This document shows positions 26,528-35,749 of a stretch of DNA of 62,199 nt, piece by piece. The notes under the pieces were generated by a model, which saw only the letters and a program-made list of their open reading frames with translations, was not told the origin of the DNA and did not search any database. This DNA is from Pseudomonadota bacterium. GTDB lineage: Bacteria > Pseudomonadota > Gammaproteobacteria > Steroidobacterales > Steroidobacteraceae. The position numbers and the translations under genes were made by a program. Position 1 is the first letter of the stretch. Each line of letters opens with the position of its first letter. The DNA lies in contig JAEWLQ010000021.1 in the NCBI GenBank assembly GCA_023457495.1, forward strand, positions 1 to 62,199, read 5' to 3'.

Positions 26528-26533
26528 ACGACC

Positions 26534-28375
26534 ATGGACAGAACGAATGACTTCGCGATCAAGATCGCGACGGTGAATGGCACCGGCTCGGCGAGCGCGA
26601 ACACGCTGCTGATGAAATCGATCTTCCGCAGCGGCATCCCGGTGATGGGCAAGAACTACTTCCCGTCCAACATCCAGGGCCTACCCACCTGGTACGAGAT
26701 CCGCGTGACGCGCGACGGCTACGTCGCCCGCTCCGGCAAGATCGACATCATGGTGGCGATGAATGCCGAGACCTATGCGCGCGACGTGCGCGAGGTGGCC
26801 TCGGGTGGTTATCTGCTCTACGACAGCACCTGGCCGCGCCCGGCGCTGCTCGCGCGCGACGACATCAACGTTCTCGGCGTGCCGCTCGCGAAGATGTGCA
26901 ACGAGAACTTCAACGGGGTGCGCACGCGCATCCTGATGAAGAACATCTGCTACGCGGGCGTGCTTGCGGCGCTGATGGATCTCGACATCGAGCAGATCCG
27001 CAAGCTGCTGGCCGAGACCTATGCGAAGAAGCCGCAACTCGTGGACGCCAACATGAAGGCCATCCAGCTCGGCTACGACTACGCGAAGTCGAATCTGCCG
27101 TGCCCGTTGCCCCTGAAGGTGGCCCCTTTGAAGGAAGATGGCGGCAAGACGAAAGGGCACATCATGATCGACGGCAACACCGCGGCCGGCCTCGGCTGCG
27201 TGTTCGCCGGCGCGACGGTGGGCGCGTGGTATCCGATCACGCCGTCGACGTCGCTGATGGACGCCTTCAAGTCATTCGCGGACAAGCTGCGTGTGGACCC
27301 GGATACCGGCAAGAAGAAATTTGCCTTCATCCAGGCCGAGGACGAGCTCGCCGCGATCGGCATGGTGCTCGGTGCATCCTGGAATGGCGCGCGCGCGTTC
27401 ACCGCGACGAGCGGCCCGGGCGTGTCGTTGATGAACGAGTTCCTGGGCCTCGCGTATTACGCCGAGGTGCCCGCGGTGCTGTTCGACATCCAGCGTGTCG
27501 GCCCCTCCACGGGCATGCCGACCCGCACGCAGCAGTGCGACATTCTCGAAGCGGCCTACGCGTCGCACGGTGACACCAAACACGTGTGCCTGTTCCCGCG
27601 CGATCCGGAAGAGTGTTTCTACTTCGCGCGCGATGCCTTCGATCTCGCCGAAAGACTGCAGACGCCGGTGCTGGTGCTCAGCGATCTCGACATCGGCATG
27701 AACGACTGGATGTGCCCCGATCTCGAGTGGGATGACAACTACGTCCCGGACCGTGGCAAGGTGCTCGACAAGGAAGCCATCGCCAAGCTCGAGAAATTCC
27801 ATCGCTACCTCGACGTGGATGGCGACGGGATTCCGTATCGCACGCTGCCGGGCGTGCATCCGAAGGGCGCGTATTTCACGCGCGGCTCGGGTCACACGCA
27901 GTACGGCGCGTATACCGAGGATTCGGCCGAATACCAGATCGTGCTCGACCGCCTGTCCCGCAAGTTCCACACGGCGAAGCGTCTCGTGCCCAAGGCGGTC
28001 ATCGATCACGATCCGAAGATCGACATCGCGCTGGTCGCCTACGGCAGCTCGGATGGCGCCGTGCGCGAGGCGCTCGACATCCTCGCGACGCACGGCCTCA
28101 AGGCTAACTACATGCGGTTGCGCTCGTTCCCGTTCGGCGAGGACGTGGAGAAGTTCCTCGAGGCGCACAAGCTGGTGTTCGTGATCGAGCAGAACCGCGA
28201 TGCGCAGATGCGCTCGCTGCTGACGCTCGAGACCCGCGTCGAGAAGGCACAACTGCGCTCGCTGCTGCACTACAGCGGTTTGCCGATCTCCTCGGAATTC
28301 ATCGTCAAGGGCGTGCTCGCCGAGGTCGAACCCAAGACCCGCAAGCCCGAGGTCGTCGCCGGAGGTGTCGCATGA
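26534..28375 (+). CDS. 2-oxoacid:acceptor oxidoreductase, fused gamma-alpha subunit
   Basis: 613 residues. Residues ~1-190 are a gamma domain (KIATVNGTGSASANTLLMKSIF). From ~200 the alpha (pyrimidine-type) domain begins with YPITPSTSLMDAF and continues with FIQAEDELAAIGMVLGASWNG and GPSTGMPTRTQQCD. This gamma-alpha order is typical of KorA-type 2-oxoglutarate oxidoreductases, but the substrate (2-oxoglutarate, indolepyruvate or branched acids) cannot be fixed from sequence. Six bases after the GltD-like gene; its end overlaps the beta gene (ATGA). Confidence 0.88.
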   Translation: MDRTNDFAIKIATVNGTGSASANTLLMKSIFRSGIPVMGKNYFPSNIQGLPTWYEIRVTRDGYVARSGKIDIMVAMNAETYARDVREVASGGYLLYDSTWPRPALLARDDINVLGVPLAKMCNENFNGVRTRILMKNICYAGVLAALMDLDIEQIRKLLAETYAKKPQLVDANMKAIQLGYDYAKSNLPCPLPLKVAPLKEDGGKTKGHIMIDGNTAAGLGCVFAGATVGAWYPITPSTSLMDAFKSFADKLRVDPDTGKKKFAFIQAEDELAAIGMVLGASWNGARAFTATSGPGVSLMNEFLGLAYYAEVPAVLFDIQRVGPSTGMPTRTQQCDILEAAYASHGDTKHVCLFPRDPEECFYFARDAFDLAERLQTPVLVLSDLDIGMNDWMCPDLEWDDNYVPDRGKVLDKEAIAKLEKFHRYLDVDGDGIPYRTLPGVHPKGAYFTRGSGHTQYGAYTEDSAEYQIVLDRLSRKFHTAKRLVPKAVIDHDPKIDIALVAYGSSDGAVREALDILATHGLKANYMRLRSFPFGEDVEKFLEAHKLVFVIEQNRDAQMRSLLTLETRVEKAQLRSLLHYSGLPISSEFIVKGVLAEVEPKTRKPEVVAGGVA

Positions 28376-29427
28376 CTTTTCTGCCGAAACCCAAGGTACG
28401 ACACCCCTCGCTGCCGAAGAATTCGCTCGGCCTCACGCGCCGCGACTACGAGGGCGGCCTGTCCACGCTGTGCGCGGGCTGCGGACATGATTCGATCACC
28501 GCGGCGATCATCGAAGCCTCGTGGGGTCTCGACATCGAGCCGCAGGACATGGTGAAACTCTCCGGCATCGGCTGCTCGTCGAAGACCACCGCGTACTTCG
28601 TGAGTGGCGGGCATGGCTTCAACTCCGTGCACGGCCGCATGCCGTCGATCGCGATGGGCGCGAACGCCGCCAATCGCAACCTCACCTACATCGGCGTTTC
28701 GGGGGACGGCGACACGTTGTCCATTGGTCTCGGCCAGTTCTGCCACGCGATCCGCCGCAACCTGAACATGGCCTACATCATCGAGAACAACGGGGTGTAC
28801 GGACTTACCAAGGGCCAGTTCTCGGCTTCGGCCGACGTGGGCACCAAGGCCAAGAAAGGCGAGGTGAATCAGCAGCCGCCGATCGACCCCGTGCTGCTCG
28901 CGCTCACGCTCGGCGCCACGTTCGTCGCGCGCAGTTTCTCCGGCGACAAACAACAACTGGTGCCGCTCATCCAGGCTGCGCTGCGGCACAAGGGATTCGC
29001 GCTGATCGACGTGCTCTCGCCCTGCGTGACCTTCAATGATCACGAGGGCTCGACCAAGAGCTACGAATACACGCGCGAGCACTACGACGCCGCGGTGCAC
29101 GCGGACTTCATCCCGTTCCAGCGCGAGATCTCCGCCGACTATGCGGCCGGCGATGTATTGCCGGTGGTGCTGCACGACGGCAGCCGGATACTGCTGCGCA
29201 AGCTGGAAGCGAACTACGACCCGACCGATCGCACCACCGCCATGACGGCAATACAGGAACGCTTGAAAAAAGGTGAATTCCTGACCGGGTTGTTATACGT
29301 GGATCCCACAGGCAAAGAGTTCCACGAAGTCAATGAGACCCCGGCCATTCCTCTCAATCAAATACCCCACGACCGGCTTTCGCCCGGGTCCGCGGCCCTC
29401 GCGAAAGTTCTGGCGCGATATCGTTAG
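28372..29427 (+). CDS. 2-oxoacid:acceptor oxidoreductase, beta (TPP-binding) subunit
   Basis: 351 residues. TPP/Mg site GDGDTLSIGLGQFCHAIRRN (111-130) with IENNGVYGLTKGQ. Cysteines C34, C37, C68 and C218 (LCAGCGH, GIGCSS, LSPCVTF) match the ligands of the proximal [4Fe-4S] cluster in this family. The ~80-residue C-terminus is family-typical. With the two preceding genes it forms a complete three-gene NAD(P)-linked enzyme. Direction in vivo (oxidative or carboxylating) is unknown. Confidence 0.92.
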   Translation: MTFLPKPKVRHPSLPKNSLGLTRRDYEGGLSTLCAGCGHDSITAAIIEASWGLDIEPQDMVKLSGIGCSSKTTAYFVSGGHGFNSVHGRMPSIAMGANAANRNLTYIGVSGDGDTLSIGLGQFCHAIRRNLNMAYIIENNGVYGLTKGQFSASADVGTKAKKGEVNQQPPIDPVLLALTLGATFVARSFSGDKQQLVPLIQAALRHKGFALIDVLSPCVTFNDHEGSTKSYEYTREHYDAAVHADFIPFQREISADYAAGDVLPVVLHDGSRILLRKLEANYDPTDRTTAMTAIQERLKKGEFLTGLLYVDPTGKEFHEVNETPAIPLNQIPHDRLSPGSAALAKVLARYR

Positions 29428-29478
29428 AGGCGCTATGTTTCGGCCCGCGACGATGATTAGGTAGATTCAGGAGTCGAC

Positions 29479-29682
29479 ATGACCGAAGAGAAGTCCCAGA
29501 AATTCACTTCCAAGGTGCGCCGCGGGCTCACCTGGGTGAGCACGGTGTCGTCCACCGAGCTCGCGCGCGTCAAGCAGGAAGCCGGCGGTGGCCGCATTCC
29601 TGGCATGACCGCCGCGCAGCTCTCCGACATCGAAGCCGCGCTGCTGTGGATTGCGCAGAACAAGGAAGAATCGAATGGGTAA
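29479..29682 (+). CDS. Small hypothetical protein upstream of Thx
   Basis: 67 residues, soluble: KFTSKVRRGLTWVSTVSSTELARVKQEAGGGRIPGMTAAQLSDIEAALLWIAQ, no signal or membrane segment. Not recognised. An AGGAG-like site precedes the ATG. Its stop overlaps the start of the Thx gene by eight bases, so the two are coupled; a ribosome-related role is possible but only by association. Confidence 0.6.
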   Translation: MTEEKSQKFTSKVRRGLTWVSTVSSTELARVKQEAGGGRIPGMTAAQLSDIEAALLWIAQNKEESNG

Positions 29683-29797
29683 GGGTGACCGCCGCACCAA
29701 GCGCGGCAAACTCTACGCGGGTTCTTTTGGAAAGACCCGCGCCAAGGATCCTGCGAAGAAAAAAGCACGAACCGCCAAATCGAAAAAGAAAGCCTAA
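29675..29797 (+). CDS. 30S ribosomal protein Thx
   Basis: 40 residues, very basic: MGKGDRRTKRGKLYAGSFGK, then a Lys/Ala-rich tail. GKGDxxTxRGK...GSFGKTR matches the Thx family (bTHX), a small peptide first seen at the head of the Thermus 30S subunit. Overlaps the upstream small gene by eight bases. A strong hairpin terminator follows 25 bases after its stop. Confidence 0.82.
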   Translation: MGKGDRRTKRGKLYAGSFGKTRAKDPAKKKARTAKSKKKA

Positions 29798-29821
29798 GCC
29801 AGACGTCCAAGCACAGGTCTA

Positions 29822-29854
29822 ACGAAGCCCGCGCCTAAAAAACGCGGGCTTCGT
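29822..29854. terminator. Bidirectional hairpin between convergent genes
   Basis: Arms 29822-29833 (ACGAAGCCCGCG) and 29843-29854 (CGCGGGCTTCGT) pair perfectly over 12 bp around a 9-base loop. On the plus strand TCTTTC follows, a weak T tract. It separates the Thx gene (plus) from the membrane-protein gene (minus) whose coding end is at 29858. Confidence 0.7.
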
Positions 29855-29857
29855 CTT

Positions 29858-31270
29858 TCAGCGGTTCCACGATGGATCGACAGGCCCGATCCCTTCGATG
29901 TGAGTGCCGAACCAGGTTTCGCGTACGCGGATCGACATCGGTCCTTGTCGTGGCAGCGCCGCGGCTTCGGCGGGTTTCGCGCAGTAACGCCCGGGAAAAC
30001 GGCCGTTGAAGAACGCGCCGCGAATCTCGTGTCGGCATTTGCGCGCTCCGTACTTCAATGTGAGAGGCGCCGTGATCTCGCGCTGCTGTCCCGCCAGTCG
30101 CGTGTACAAGTCGGGCAACGATCTGCCGACGATGGTCCACGAGAGCAACACCAGGATCGAAAACGCGATCACGAACATCGAAAGATAGGACACCGAGCTC
30201 GGGCCGCGACGCAGACTCGCGAGACCGGGTCCTCGCAGCAGCAACCACAGGCCGAGAGCCGTGAATCCCGCGGCGATCCAGCCGCTGACGCGTGACCATG
30301 CATCCGACGCCAGGAAGTCCGCCACGATTCCATGAGCGGCGAATACGAAGATCACGGCGATCCAGGACACAGCCTTGATCTGTCGCACACGCTCGCGTTT
30401 CGGGAGATCGCGAAAACGGGTCGTCGCCGCGACGGCTTTCTGGAATTGCGCGGCACGCGCAGCGTGGACGCGCGCATCGCCGGCAGACTCGCGCCACAAC
30501 TCCTGGACGATTTCGTGCAGGAGTTTGGGATCTTCGCGGACGCCATGCAGCCGCACGATCATTTCGCGATCGGACGCGCCGCGCGAGAGAGTGGAATTGA
30601 TCCGGTCCATCCAGCCGCGCTGTGGAAGCGGTTTCGTGAGCGCGATCGTCAGGAAAGGAACGCGCGAGCGAGGCTCGTAGTCCAGGTCGATGTGTGCCAC
30701 GTCGGCCCAGGAAATCCGCTCCTCCGGCAAAGTGAGGCCCGCGGAATCCAGAATGGCGACGAGTTGTCCCGACCTGCGCCGGGCGACTGCCCACGCGACG
30801 CCGAGAACCGGAAGCGCGAGGGCCGCGACCAGGATCACGAAAGCGGTATCCGCCAGCAGTGCGGCGCCGCCGAACGCCGCGCAGAAGAGCACGGTCAGGG
30901 TCGCCGGCAGGAACCAGCGCGTCGCGCGGCGGATCTCGAGCGGAATCGTCGTGTCATGAATCTCTGGCTCGAGCCCCTGGCGCCGCAGATCGCGCGTGAT
31001 CTGCTCGCCGAGAAGTTTCATCCCGAGTCGATTGATGAAGATAGCGGCGCAAGCCGCGCCGAGGAAGATGGCCATCGGCCAGGGTCGCAGCTCGGCGATG
31101 GCGACGATGAGGGCGCCGGCCGCGACCAACAGCGCGAGGATCGTGCCGACATTCGCCAGGCCGACGCGAGGATTTGTTCGCCACGAAAGCCGCGGCGGGC
31201 GCATCGGCCGGCGAACGGCAAGCCGCCGCGGCTCGAGCCGCGCGGGGGATTGTCGGGCGTCCTGCGTCAT
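29858..31270 (-). CDS. Membrane protein of unknown function
   Basis: 470 residues. Two hydrophobic pairs near residues 38-80 (VGTILALLVAAGALIVAIAEL) and 118-160, a soluble middle with a PH-like beta pattern (LVAILDSAGLTLPEERISWADVAHIDL, ~165-215), two more spans around 295-345 and one near 365-390, then a C-terminal soluble tail of ~80 residues with two cysteines (KCRHEIRG, RYCAKP). No family recognised. It follows the FabH-like gene by 23 bases and may share its transcript. Confidence 0.65.
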   Translation of the reverse strand: MTQDARQSPARLEPRRLAVRRPMRPPRLSWRTNPRVGLANVGTILALLVAAGALIVAIAELRPWPMAIFLGAACAAIFINRLGMKLLGEQITRDLRRQGLEPEIHDTTIPLEIRRATRWFLPATLTVLFCAAFGGAALLADTAFVILVAALALPVLGVAWAVARRRSGQLVAILDSAGLTLPEERISWADVAHIDLDYEPRSRVPFLTIALTKPLPQRGWMDRINSTLSRGASDREMIVRLHGVREDPKLLHEIVQELWRESAGDARVHAARAAQFQKAVAATTRFRDLPKRERVRQIKAVSWIAVIFVFAAHGIVADFLASDAWSRVSGWIAAGFTALGLWLLLRGPGLASLRRGPSSVSYLSMFVIAFSILVLLSWTIVGRSLPDLYTRLAGQQREITAPLTLKYGARKCRHEIRGAFFNGRFPGRYCAKPAEAAALPRQGPMSIRVRETWFGTHIEGIGPVDPSWNR

Positions 31271-31293
31271 GCGCCCGGATGTTCACCCACTTC

Positions 31294-32400
31294 TCAGGTG
31301 GATTCCGTGACGGTGCGCAAGGCTTTGATCGAACGGTACTTCGCCACCAGTTCGAGCGCGGACTGGTGGTTAGGCGGTAGTTCGGCGTCGCTCGTGGCGA
31401 GTGGCTCCACGCGCTGCCCCCACCTGACGACGTGACCCGTGAAGGTCAATCCACCGCCGAAGGAGGGCATCAGCAGCAGGGCACCCGGCTTCACGCGCTT
31501 CTCTTCGAGCGCCTCGCACAACGCGACCGGAATCGTCGCTGCGGACATGTTCCCGTAACGCTGCACGTTGACGAAGACCCGGTCCATCGAGACCCCGGCC
31601 TTCTTGGCGACCGATTCGATGATGCGCAGGTTCGCCTGGTGCGGGATTACGAGGTCGACGTCGGCGGCGGTTTTCCCGGCTTTCGCAAGCGCTTCGTCGC
31701 AGGCCATCGCCATGCCGTGCACGGCTTTCTTGAAGATTTCCTGGCCTTCGAACTGCCATTCGGTCTTGCCGTAAACGCGCTGCTGATGGGCGTAAGCCGC
31801 GCCCATGCCGTGCACGCGCAGGATCTCGCGCGATTCGCCGTAGCAACCCAGCCGCTCGGCGAGCAGCCCTTCCTCGCGCTCGGTGGCCTCGAGCACCACG
31901 GCCGCGGCGCCGTCGCCGAACAACACGGCCGTGTTGCGGTCGCTCCAGTCGATGAACGGCGAGATGACCTCGGCGCCGATGACGACCGCGTTGCGCACCA
32001 CGCCGGTGCGGATCAGCGCGGTCGCGGTAGATAGGGAATAGAGGAAACTGGTGCAGGCGGTGTTGACGTCCATCGCCGCGCAGCCCTCGGCGCCGATGCG
32101 CCGCTGGATGCCGGAGGCCACGTTCGGCACCTGGTCGTCGAAACTCGTGGTGCCCGCCACGATGAGCTCGACCCGCCGGCCGTCGAGGCCGGCGCAGGCC
32201 AGCGCGCGGGCGACCGCGACGTACATGAGCTCGCCCAGCGGCACGTGGGACACGCGCCGCTCGCGGATTCCGGTCCGCGTGGTGATCCACTCGTCGCTGG
32301 TATCGAGGAGGGTCGCGATGTCGGCATTTCCGAGCACCGCCGGAGGCAGACACTTGCCCCAGCCGGTGATGGCCGCTCCCCTCGGTGTGACGACTGACAT
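31294..32400 (-). CDS. 3-oxoacyl-ACP synthase III (FabH-like)
   Basis: 368 residues from ATG 32400 (MSVVTPRGAAITGWGKCLP); an ATG at 32427 adds nine residues. Thiolase fold with the KAS III triad Cys116 (NTACTSF), His254 (PHQANL) and Asn284 (RYGNMS). It condenses acyl-CoA with malonyl-ACP in fatty-acid or secondary-metabolite initiation. It is not beside other fab genes and is longer than typical FabH (~320), so a specialised substrate is possible. Divergent from the pyrophosphatase gene with only ~40 bases between. Confidence 0.85.
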   Translation of the reverse strand: MSVVTPRGAAITGWGKCLPPAVLGNADIATLLDTSDEWITTRTGIRERRVSHVPLGELMYVAVARALACAGLDGRRVELIVAGTTSFDDQVPNVASGIQRRIGAEGCAAMDVNTACTSFLYSLSTATALIRTGVVRNAVVIGAEVISPFIDWSDRNTAVLFGDGAAAVVLEATEREEGLLAERLGCYGESREILRVHGMGAAYAHQQRVYGKTEWQFEGQEIFKKAVHGMAMACDEALAKAGKTAADVDLVIPHQANLRIIESVAKKAGVSMDRVFVNVQRYGNMSAATIPVALCEALEEKRVKPGALLLMPSFGGGLTFTGHVVRWGQRVEPLATSDAELPPNHQSALELVAKYRSIKALRTVTEST

Positions 32401-32441
32401 GGGCTGGGAGGATAAGGCGAACTCCATTAGAGTTCACGCCC

Positions 32442-33074
32442 ATGGAAAAACATGACTTTTCGCGGTGGCGTCCGCATCCCTGGCATGGCCTCGATATCGG
32501 CGAAGACGCTCCCCGTATCGTCAATGCCTACATCGAGATCACCCCGTTCGACGTCATCAAGTACGAGATCGACAAGGCGTCGGGATACCTGCGCGTCGAC
32601 CGGCCGCAGCGTTCGTCCTCGCATCCCCCCGCGCTTTATGGATTCATTCCGAAGACCTATTGCGGTGCGCGCATCGCGCAACTCGCGCCCGGATGCGACC
32701 GTGGCGACGGTGATCCTCTCGACATCTGCGTGGTCAGCGAGCGCCCCATCGAACGCTCCGAGGTGTTGCTGCGCGCGCGCGTGATCGGCGGATTGCAGCT
32801 CATCGACCGCGGCGAGGCCGACGACAAGATCATCGGCGTGCTCGAAGGCGATTACGTGTGGGATCACGTCAAGGACATTTCCCAGCTCGCGCCCGTCCTG
32901 GTCGAGCGGCTCGAGCACTATTTCAGCACCTACAAGCTGGTGCCGGGCGAGCCTAACAAGCTGCACATCGCGGGCAAGTACGGCTTCGACCATGCCAAGA
33001 AAGTGATCGAGGCCTCGCTCGCGGATTACCAGGAGTCGTTCGGGGACGCGTCGGCGGAGCGGCGCAGGAACTGA
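32442..33074 (+). CDS. ppa: Inorganic pyrophosphatase (family I)
   Basis: 210 residues, hydrolyses pyrophosphate to drive biosynthesis. The metal-binding signature DGDPLDICVV is intact, with ALYGFIPKTYCG before it and DKIIGVLEGDYVWDHVKDI after; the C-terminal HYFSTYKL resembles E. coli-type PPases. It is longer than the E. coli enzyme (176 aa) at both ends. The upstream region is tight and shared with the divergent FabH-like gene. Confidence 0.9.
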   Translation: MEKHDFSRWRPHPWHGLDIGEDAPRIVNAYIEITPFDVIKYEIDKASGYLRVDRPQRSSSHPPALYGFIPKTYCGARIAQLAPGCDRGDGDPLDICVVSERPIERSEVLLRARVIGGLQLIDRGEADDKIIGVLEGDYVWDHVKDISQLAPVLVERLEHYFSTYKLVPGEPNKLHIAGKYGFDHAKKVIEASLADYQESFGDASAERRRN

Positions 33075-33075
33075 T

Positions 33076-33471
33076 TCACGGGCCGCGGCGGCTGCGCGCG
33101 CGCATGAGCAGTCCCGACACGAGCGCGGCGCACGGCGCGAGAAACCATGCCATCAGGATGAACTGACGCGGCAGCGGACTCGGGATCAGCAATCCCACGA
33201 CCAGCGCGGGCAGGCCGGCCACGAGTCCGTGCAGAAATGGATTGTTCGCGCCCAGCACTCCGGCCCACACGCCGGAGATGAACTGCACCAGCGACCAGGT
33301 GGCCGCGAGCCGCGCGTCGCTCACCTGGGCGGGCAGCGCCAGCAACGTCGCCAGTGCGCCAACCAGTGACAACGTGCCGCTGACGATGAGCGCCCCGGTG
33401 CGCAGCCGGCCGGACGGAGGCGGGCCCGGCTTTGCGGAATCCAGGCGTGAGTTCTCGGGTTCGTTCTGCAA
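33076..33471 (-). CDS. Hypothetical four-span membrane protein
   Basis: 131 residues. A hydrophilic N-terminal 25 residues precede about four membrane spans (ALIVSGTLSLVGALATLLALP, LVQFISGVWAGVLGA, LVAGLPALVVGLLI, FILMAWFLAPCAALVSGLL). No motif recognised. Its stop lies one base from the end of the pyrophosphatase gene, with which it converges. Confidence 0.6.
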   Translation of the reverse strand: MQNEPENSRLDSAKPGPPPSGRLRTGALIVSGTLSLVGALATLLALPAQVSDARLAATWSLVQFISGVWAGVLGANNPFLHGLVAGLPALVVGLLIPSPLPRQFILMAWFLAPCAALVSGLLMRARSRRGP

Positions 33472-33616
33472 CGGCTCAACTTCCGTCCCTATTCAGGACT
33501 ATAGATAGGCAAGGGCGCGCATTTTCACGGCGAGCCGGCATTCCAGCAAGGCCAGATGAGCGAAAGCCGCGATATCGCGTGTTGAGTTGCGAGGGAATTT
33601 TGGTCATGGTTGGGAC

Positions 33617-35749
33617 ATGAAACGCCCGTCCTTCCGCGGTCCGTTTGCAGTTCTCCTGTGTGTCGCGTGGGCGGTGTTTCCGCTGGCGGCCGCCGCCGCG
33701 CCCAAGCGCATTCCGACCCATGAAGACATCTGGCTCATGCGGCGGGTCGGCGCGCCGCAGGTGAGTCCCGATGGCCGCTGGGTGGTCGTTTCGGTCACTG
33801 AACCTTCGTATGACGACAACGCCACGCTCAGTGACCTGTGGCTCATCGATACCAGCGCGAGGCAACCGACGCGCCGCCTGACATCCACGCGGCGGTCGGA
33901 ATCCGGCGTGGTCTGGAGTCCCGACAGCACCCGCATCGCGTTCAGCTCGCAACGGGACGGCGATGACGTGCCGCAGATCTACACGCTCGACTTCGCGCGC
34001 GGCGGCGAGGCGCTACGTCTCACGAACCTGCCCGGCGGTGCGCGCGGACCGGTGTTTTCGCGCGATGGGCGGCAGCTCGCCTTCGTCTCGCTGACCTACC
34101 CTGGCGTGCGGGACGAAGAATCGACGGACGACGACTTCCTGGTCCAGCAGCAGCGCAAGGCCAATGCGCGCATTTACGACGGTTTTCCGATCCGCAACTG
34201 GGACCGGTGGCTCGACGAGCGCCGGCCGCGCATTTTCGTGATGCCGCTGGACGAGGATGGCGCCGCCGCCGCGGAGCCGCGCGATCTGCTTACCGACACC
34301 CGGCTCGCCGCAAGCCCCGGCTTCGCCGGGAGGCTGACGGACACTGGCGAGGAGATCGAAATCGAATTCACGCCGGACAACGCCTCGCTGGTGTTTGCGG
34401 CGTCGACGAACCGTCACCTGGCCGCGCTGGCCTTTCCGGATTCGCAGCTCTTCATCGTGGGGCTCGCGGGTGGCGAGCCGCGGCAGATCACCACGGGGAC
34501 CGATCGCTGGGCGATGCCGCGCTTCACGCCGGACGGAAAGAAATTGATCGCGGTGGTCGAGCGGCAGGACGGCAAGTTCGTCTACAACGCCGCGCGGCTC
34601 GCCGCGATGAACTGGCCCGGCGACGCGGCGCCCGAGCTCATTCCCAACGATCTCGATCGTGCGGTCGATGGATACGCGATCTCGCCCGATTCGAGGCGCA
34701 TCTACTTCATCGCGGAGGACAGCGGATACTCCAAGCTCTACGCGTTGCGCGTGGCGGGCGGCACGCCGCGTCCGCTGTTCGGTGTGGGCGCCGGTTCGTA
34801 TACCAACATCGCGATACCGTCCGCGGTCGAGAACACGTTCCTGTTCGTGAACTGGGAAAGCGCCAGCAATCCGTCCGAGGTCGCCATCGTGACGCCGCGG
34901 GGCGGCAACGCGATCGTCCTGAGCCATTTCAATCAGCGCCGCGCCGCCGCGCTCGACCTGCCGCCGGTCGAGCACTTCTGGTTCAGGTCGCGCCGCGGAA
35001 CGGCGATTCACAGCCTGCTGGTGCGGCCATCGGGCTTCGACCCCGGCAAGAAGTATCCACTCTTCGTGCTGATCCACGGCGGTCCGCATGGCATGTGGCG
35101 CGACCAGTTCTTCATCCGCTGGAACTACCACCTGCTGGCGGCGGGCGGCTACGTGTTGCTGCTGACTAACTACTCTGGATCGACCGGATTCGGCGAGGAG
35201 TTCGCGCGCTCGATCCATGGCGATCCGTTCAAAGGCCCGGCGGACGAGATCAATGAAGCCGCCGACGCCGCGATCAAGCAGTTCGGCTTCATCGACGGCA
35301 CGCGGCAATGCGCGGGCGGCGCGAGTTACGGCGGCCATCTCGCCAACTGGCTGCAGGGCACGACGACGCGCTACAAGTGCCTGGTGAGTCACGCGGGACT
35401 CGTCAACCTCGAGTCGCAGTGGGGAACCAGCGATACGATCTTCCAGCGCGAGGTCAACCTCGGTGGTCCGCCGTGGGAGCAGTCGCCGGTGTGGCGCGAG
35501 CAGAATCCGATCCGATTCGCCGCGAACTTCCGCACCCCGGTGCTCGTGACCGTCGGCGAAAACGATTTCCGCGTGCCATTGAACAACTCGATCGAATACT
35601 GGAGCGCACTGCAGCGCATGCAGGTGCCGAGCCGGCTCATCGTGTTTCCCGACGAGAATCACTGGATCCAGAAAGGGGAGAACAGCCGGCTGTTCTACGC
35701 GGAGATCGCCGCGTGGCTGGAGCGATGGCTGAAGAGCGCGCCGCCCTAG
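33617..35749 (+). CDS. S9-family (prolyl oligopeptidase type) exported peptidase
   Basis: 710 residues with a signal peptide (GPFAVLLCVAWAVFPLAAAAA). A beta-propeller N-terminal part with repeated VSPDGRW/FSRDGRQ/FTPDGKK units is followed by an alpha/beta hydrolase domain. Catalytic triad: Ser570 (GGASYGGH), Asp650 (GENDFRVP), His682 (DENHW). The family trims proline- or alanine-containing peptides in the periplasm. ATG 33617 is chosen as the start of the signal peptide; a longer frame from 33587 exists. Confidence 0.92.
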   Translation: MKRPSFRGPFAVLLCVAWAVFPLAAAAAPKRIPTHEDIWLMRRVGAPQVSPDGRWVVVSVTEPSYDDNATLSDLWLIDTSARQPTRRLTSTRRSESGVVWSPDSTRIAFSSQRDGDDVPQIYTLDFARGGEALRLTNLPGGARGPVFSRDGRQLAFVSLTYPGVRDEESTDDDFLVQQQRKANARIYDGFPIRNWDRWLDERRPRIFVMPLDEDGAAAAEPRDLLTDTRLAASPGFAGRLTDTGEEIEIEFTPDNASLVFAASTNRHLAALAFPDSQLFIVGLAGGEPRQITTGTDRWAMPRFTPDGKKLIAVVERQDGKFVYNAARLAAMNWPGDAAPELIPNDLDRAVDGYAISPDSRRIYFIAEDSGYSKLYALRVAGGTPRPLFGVGAGSYTNIAIPSAVENTFLFVNWESASNPSEVAIVTPRGGNAIVLSHFNQRRAAALDLPPVEHFWFRSRRGTAIHSLLVRPSGFDPGKKYPLFVLIHGGPHGMWRDQFFIRWNYHLLAAGGYVLLLTNYSGSTGFGEEFARSIHGDPFKGPADEINEAADAAIKQFGFIDGTRQCAGGASYGGHLANWLQGTTTRYKCLVSHAGLVNLESQWGTSDTIFQREVNLGGPPWEQSPVWREQNPIRFAANFRTPVLVTVGENDFRVPLNNSIEYWSALQRMQVPSRLIVFPDENHWIQKGENSRLFYAEIAAWLERWLKSAPP

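Noticed and set aside
34013..35662. A 549-codon antisense frame under the S9 peptidase gene
   Set aside because: The plus-strand frame has an intact catalytic triad and signal peptide; the opposite frame has no recognisable domain.
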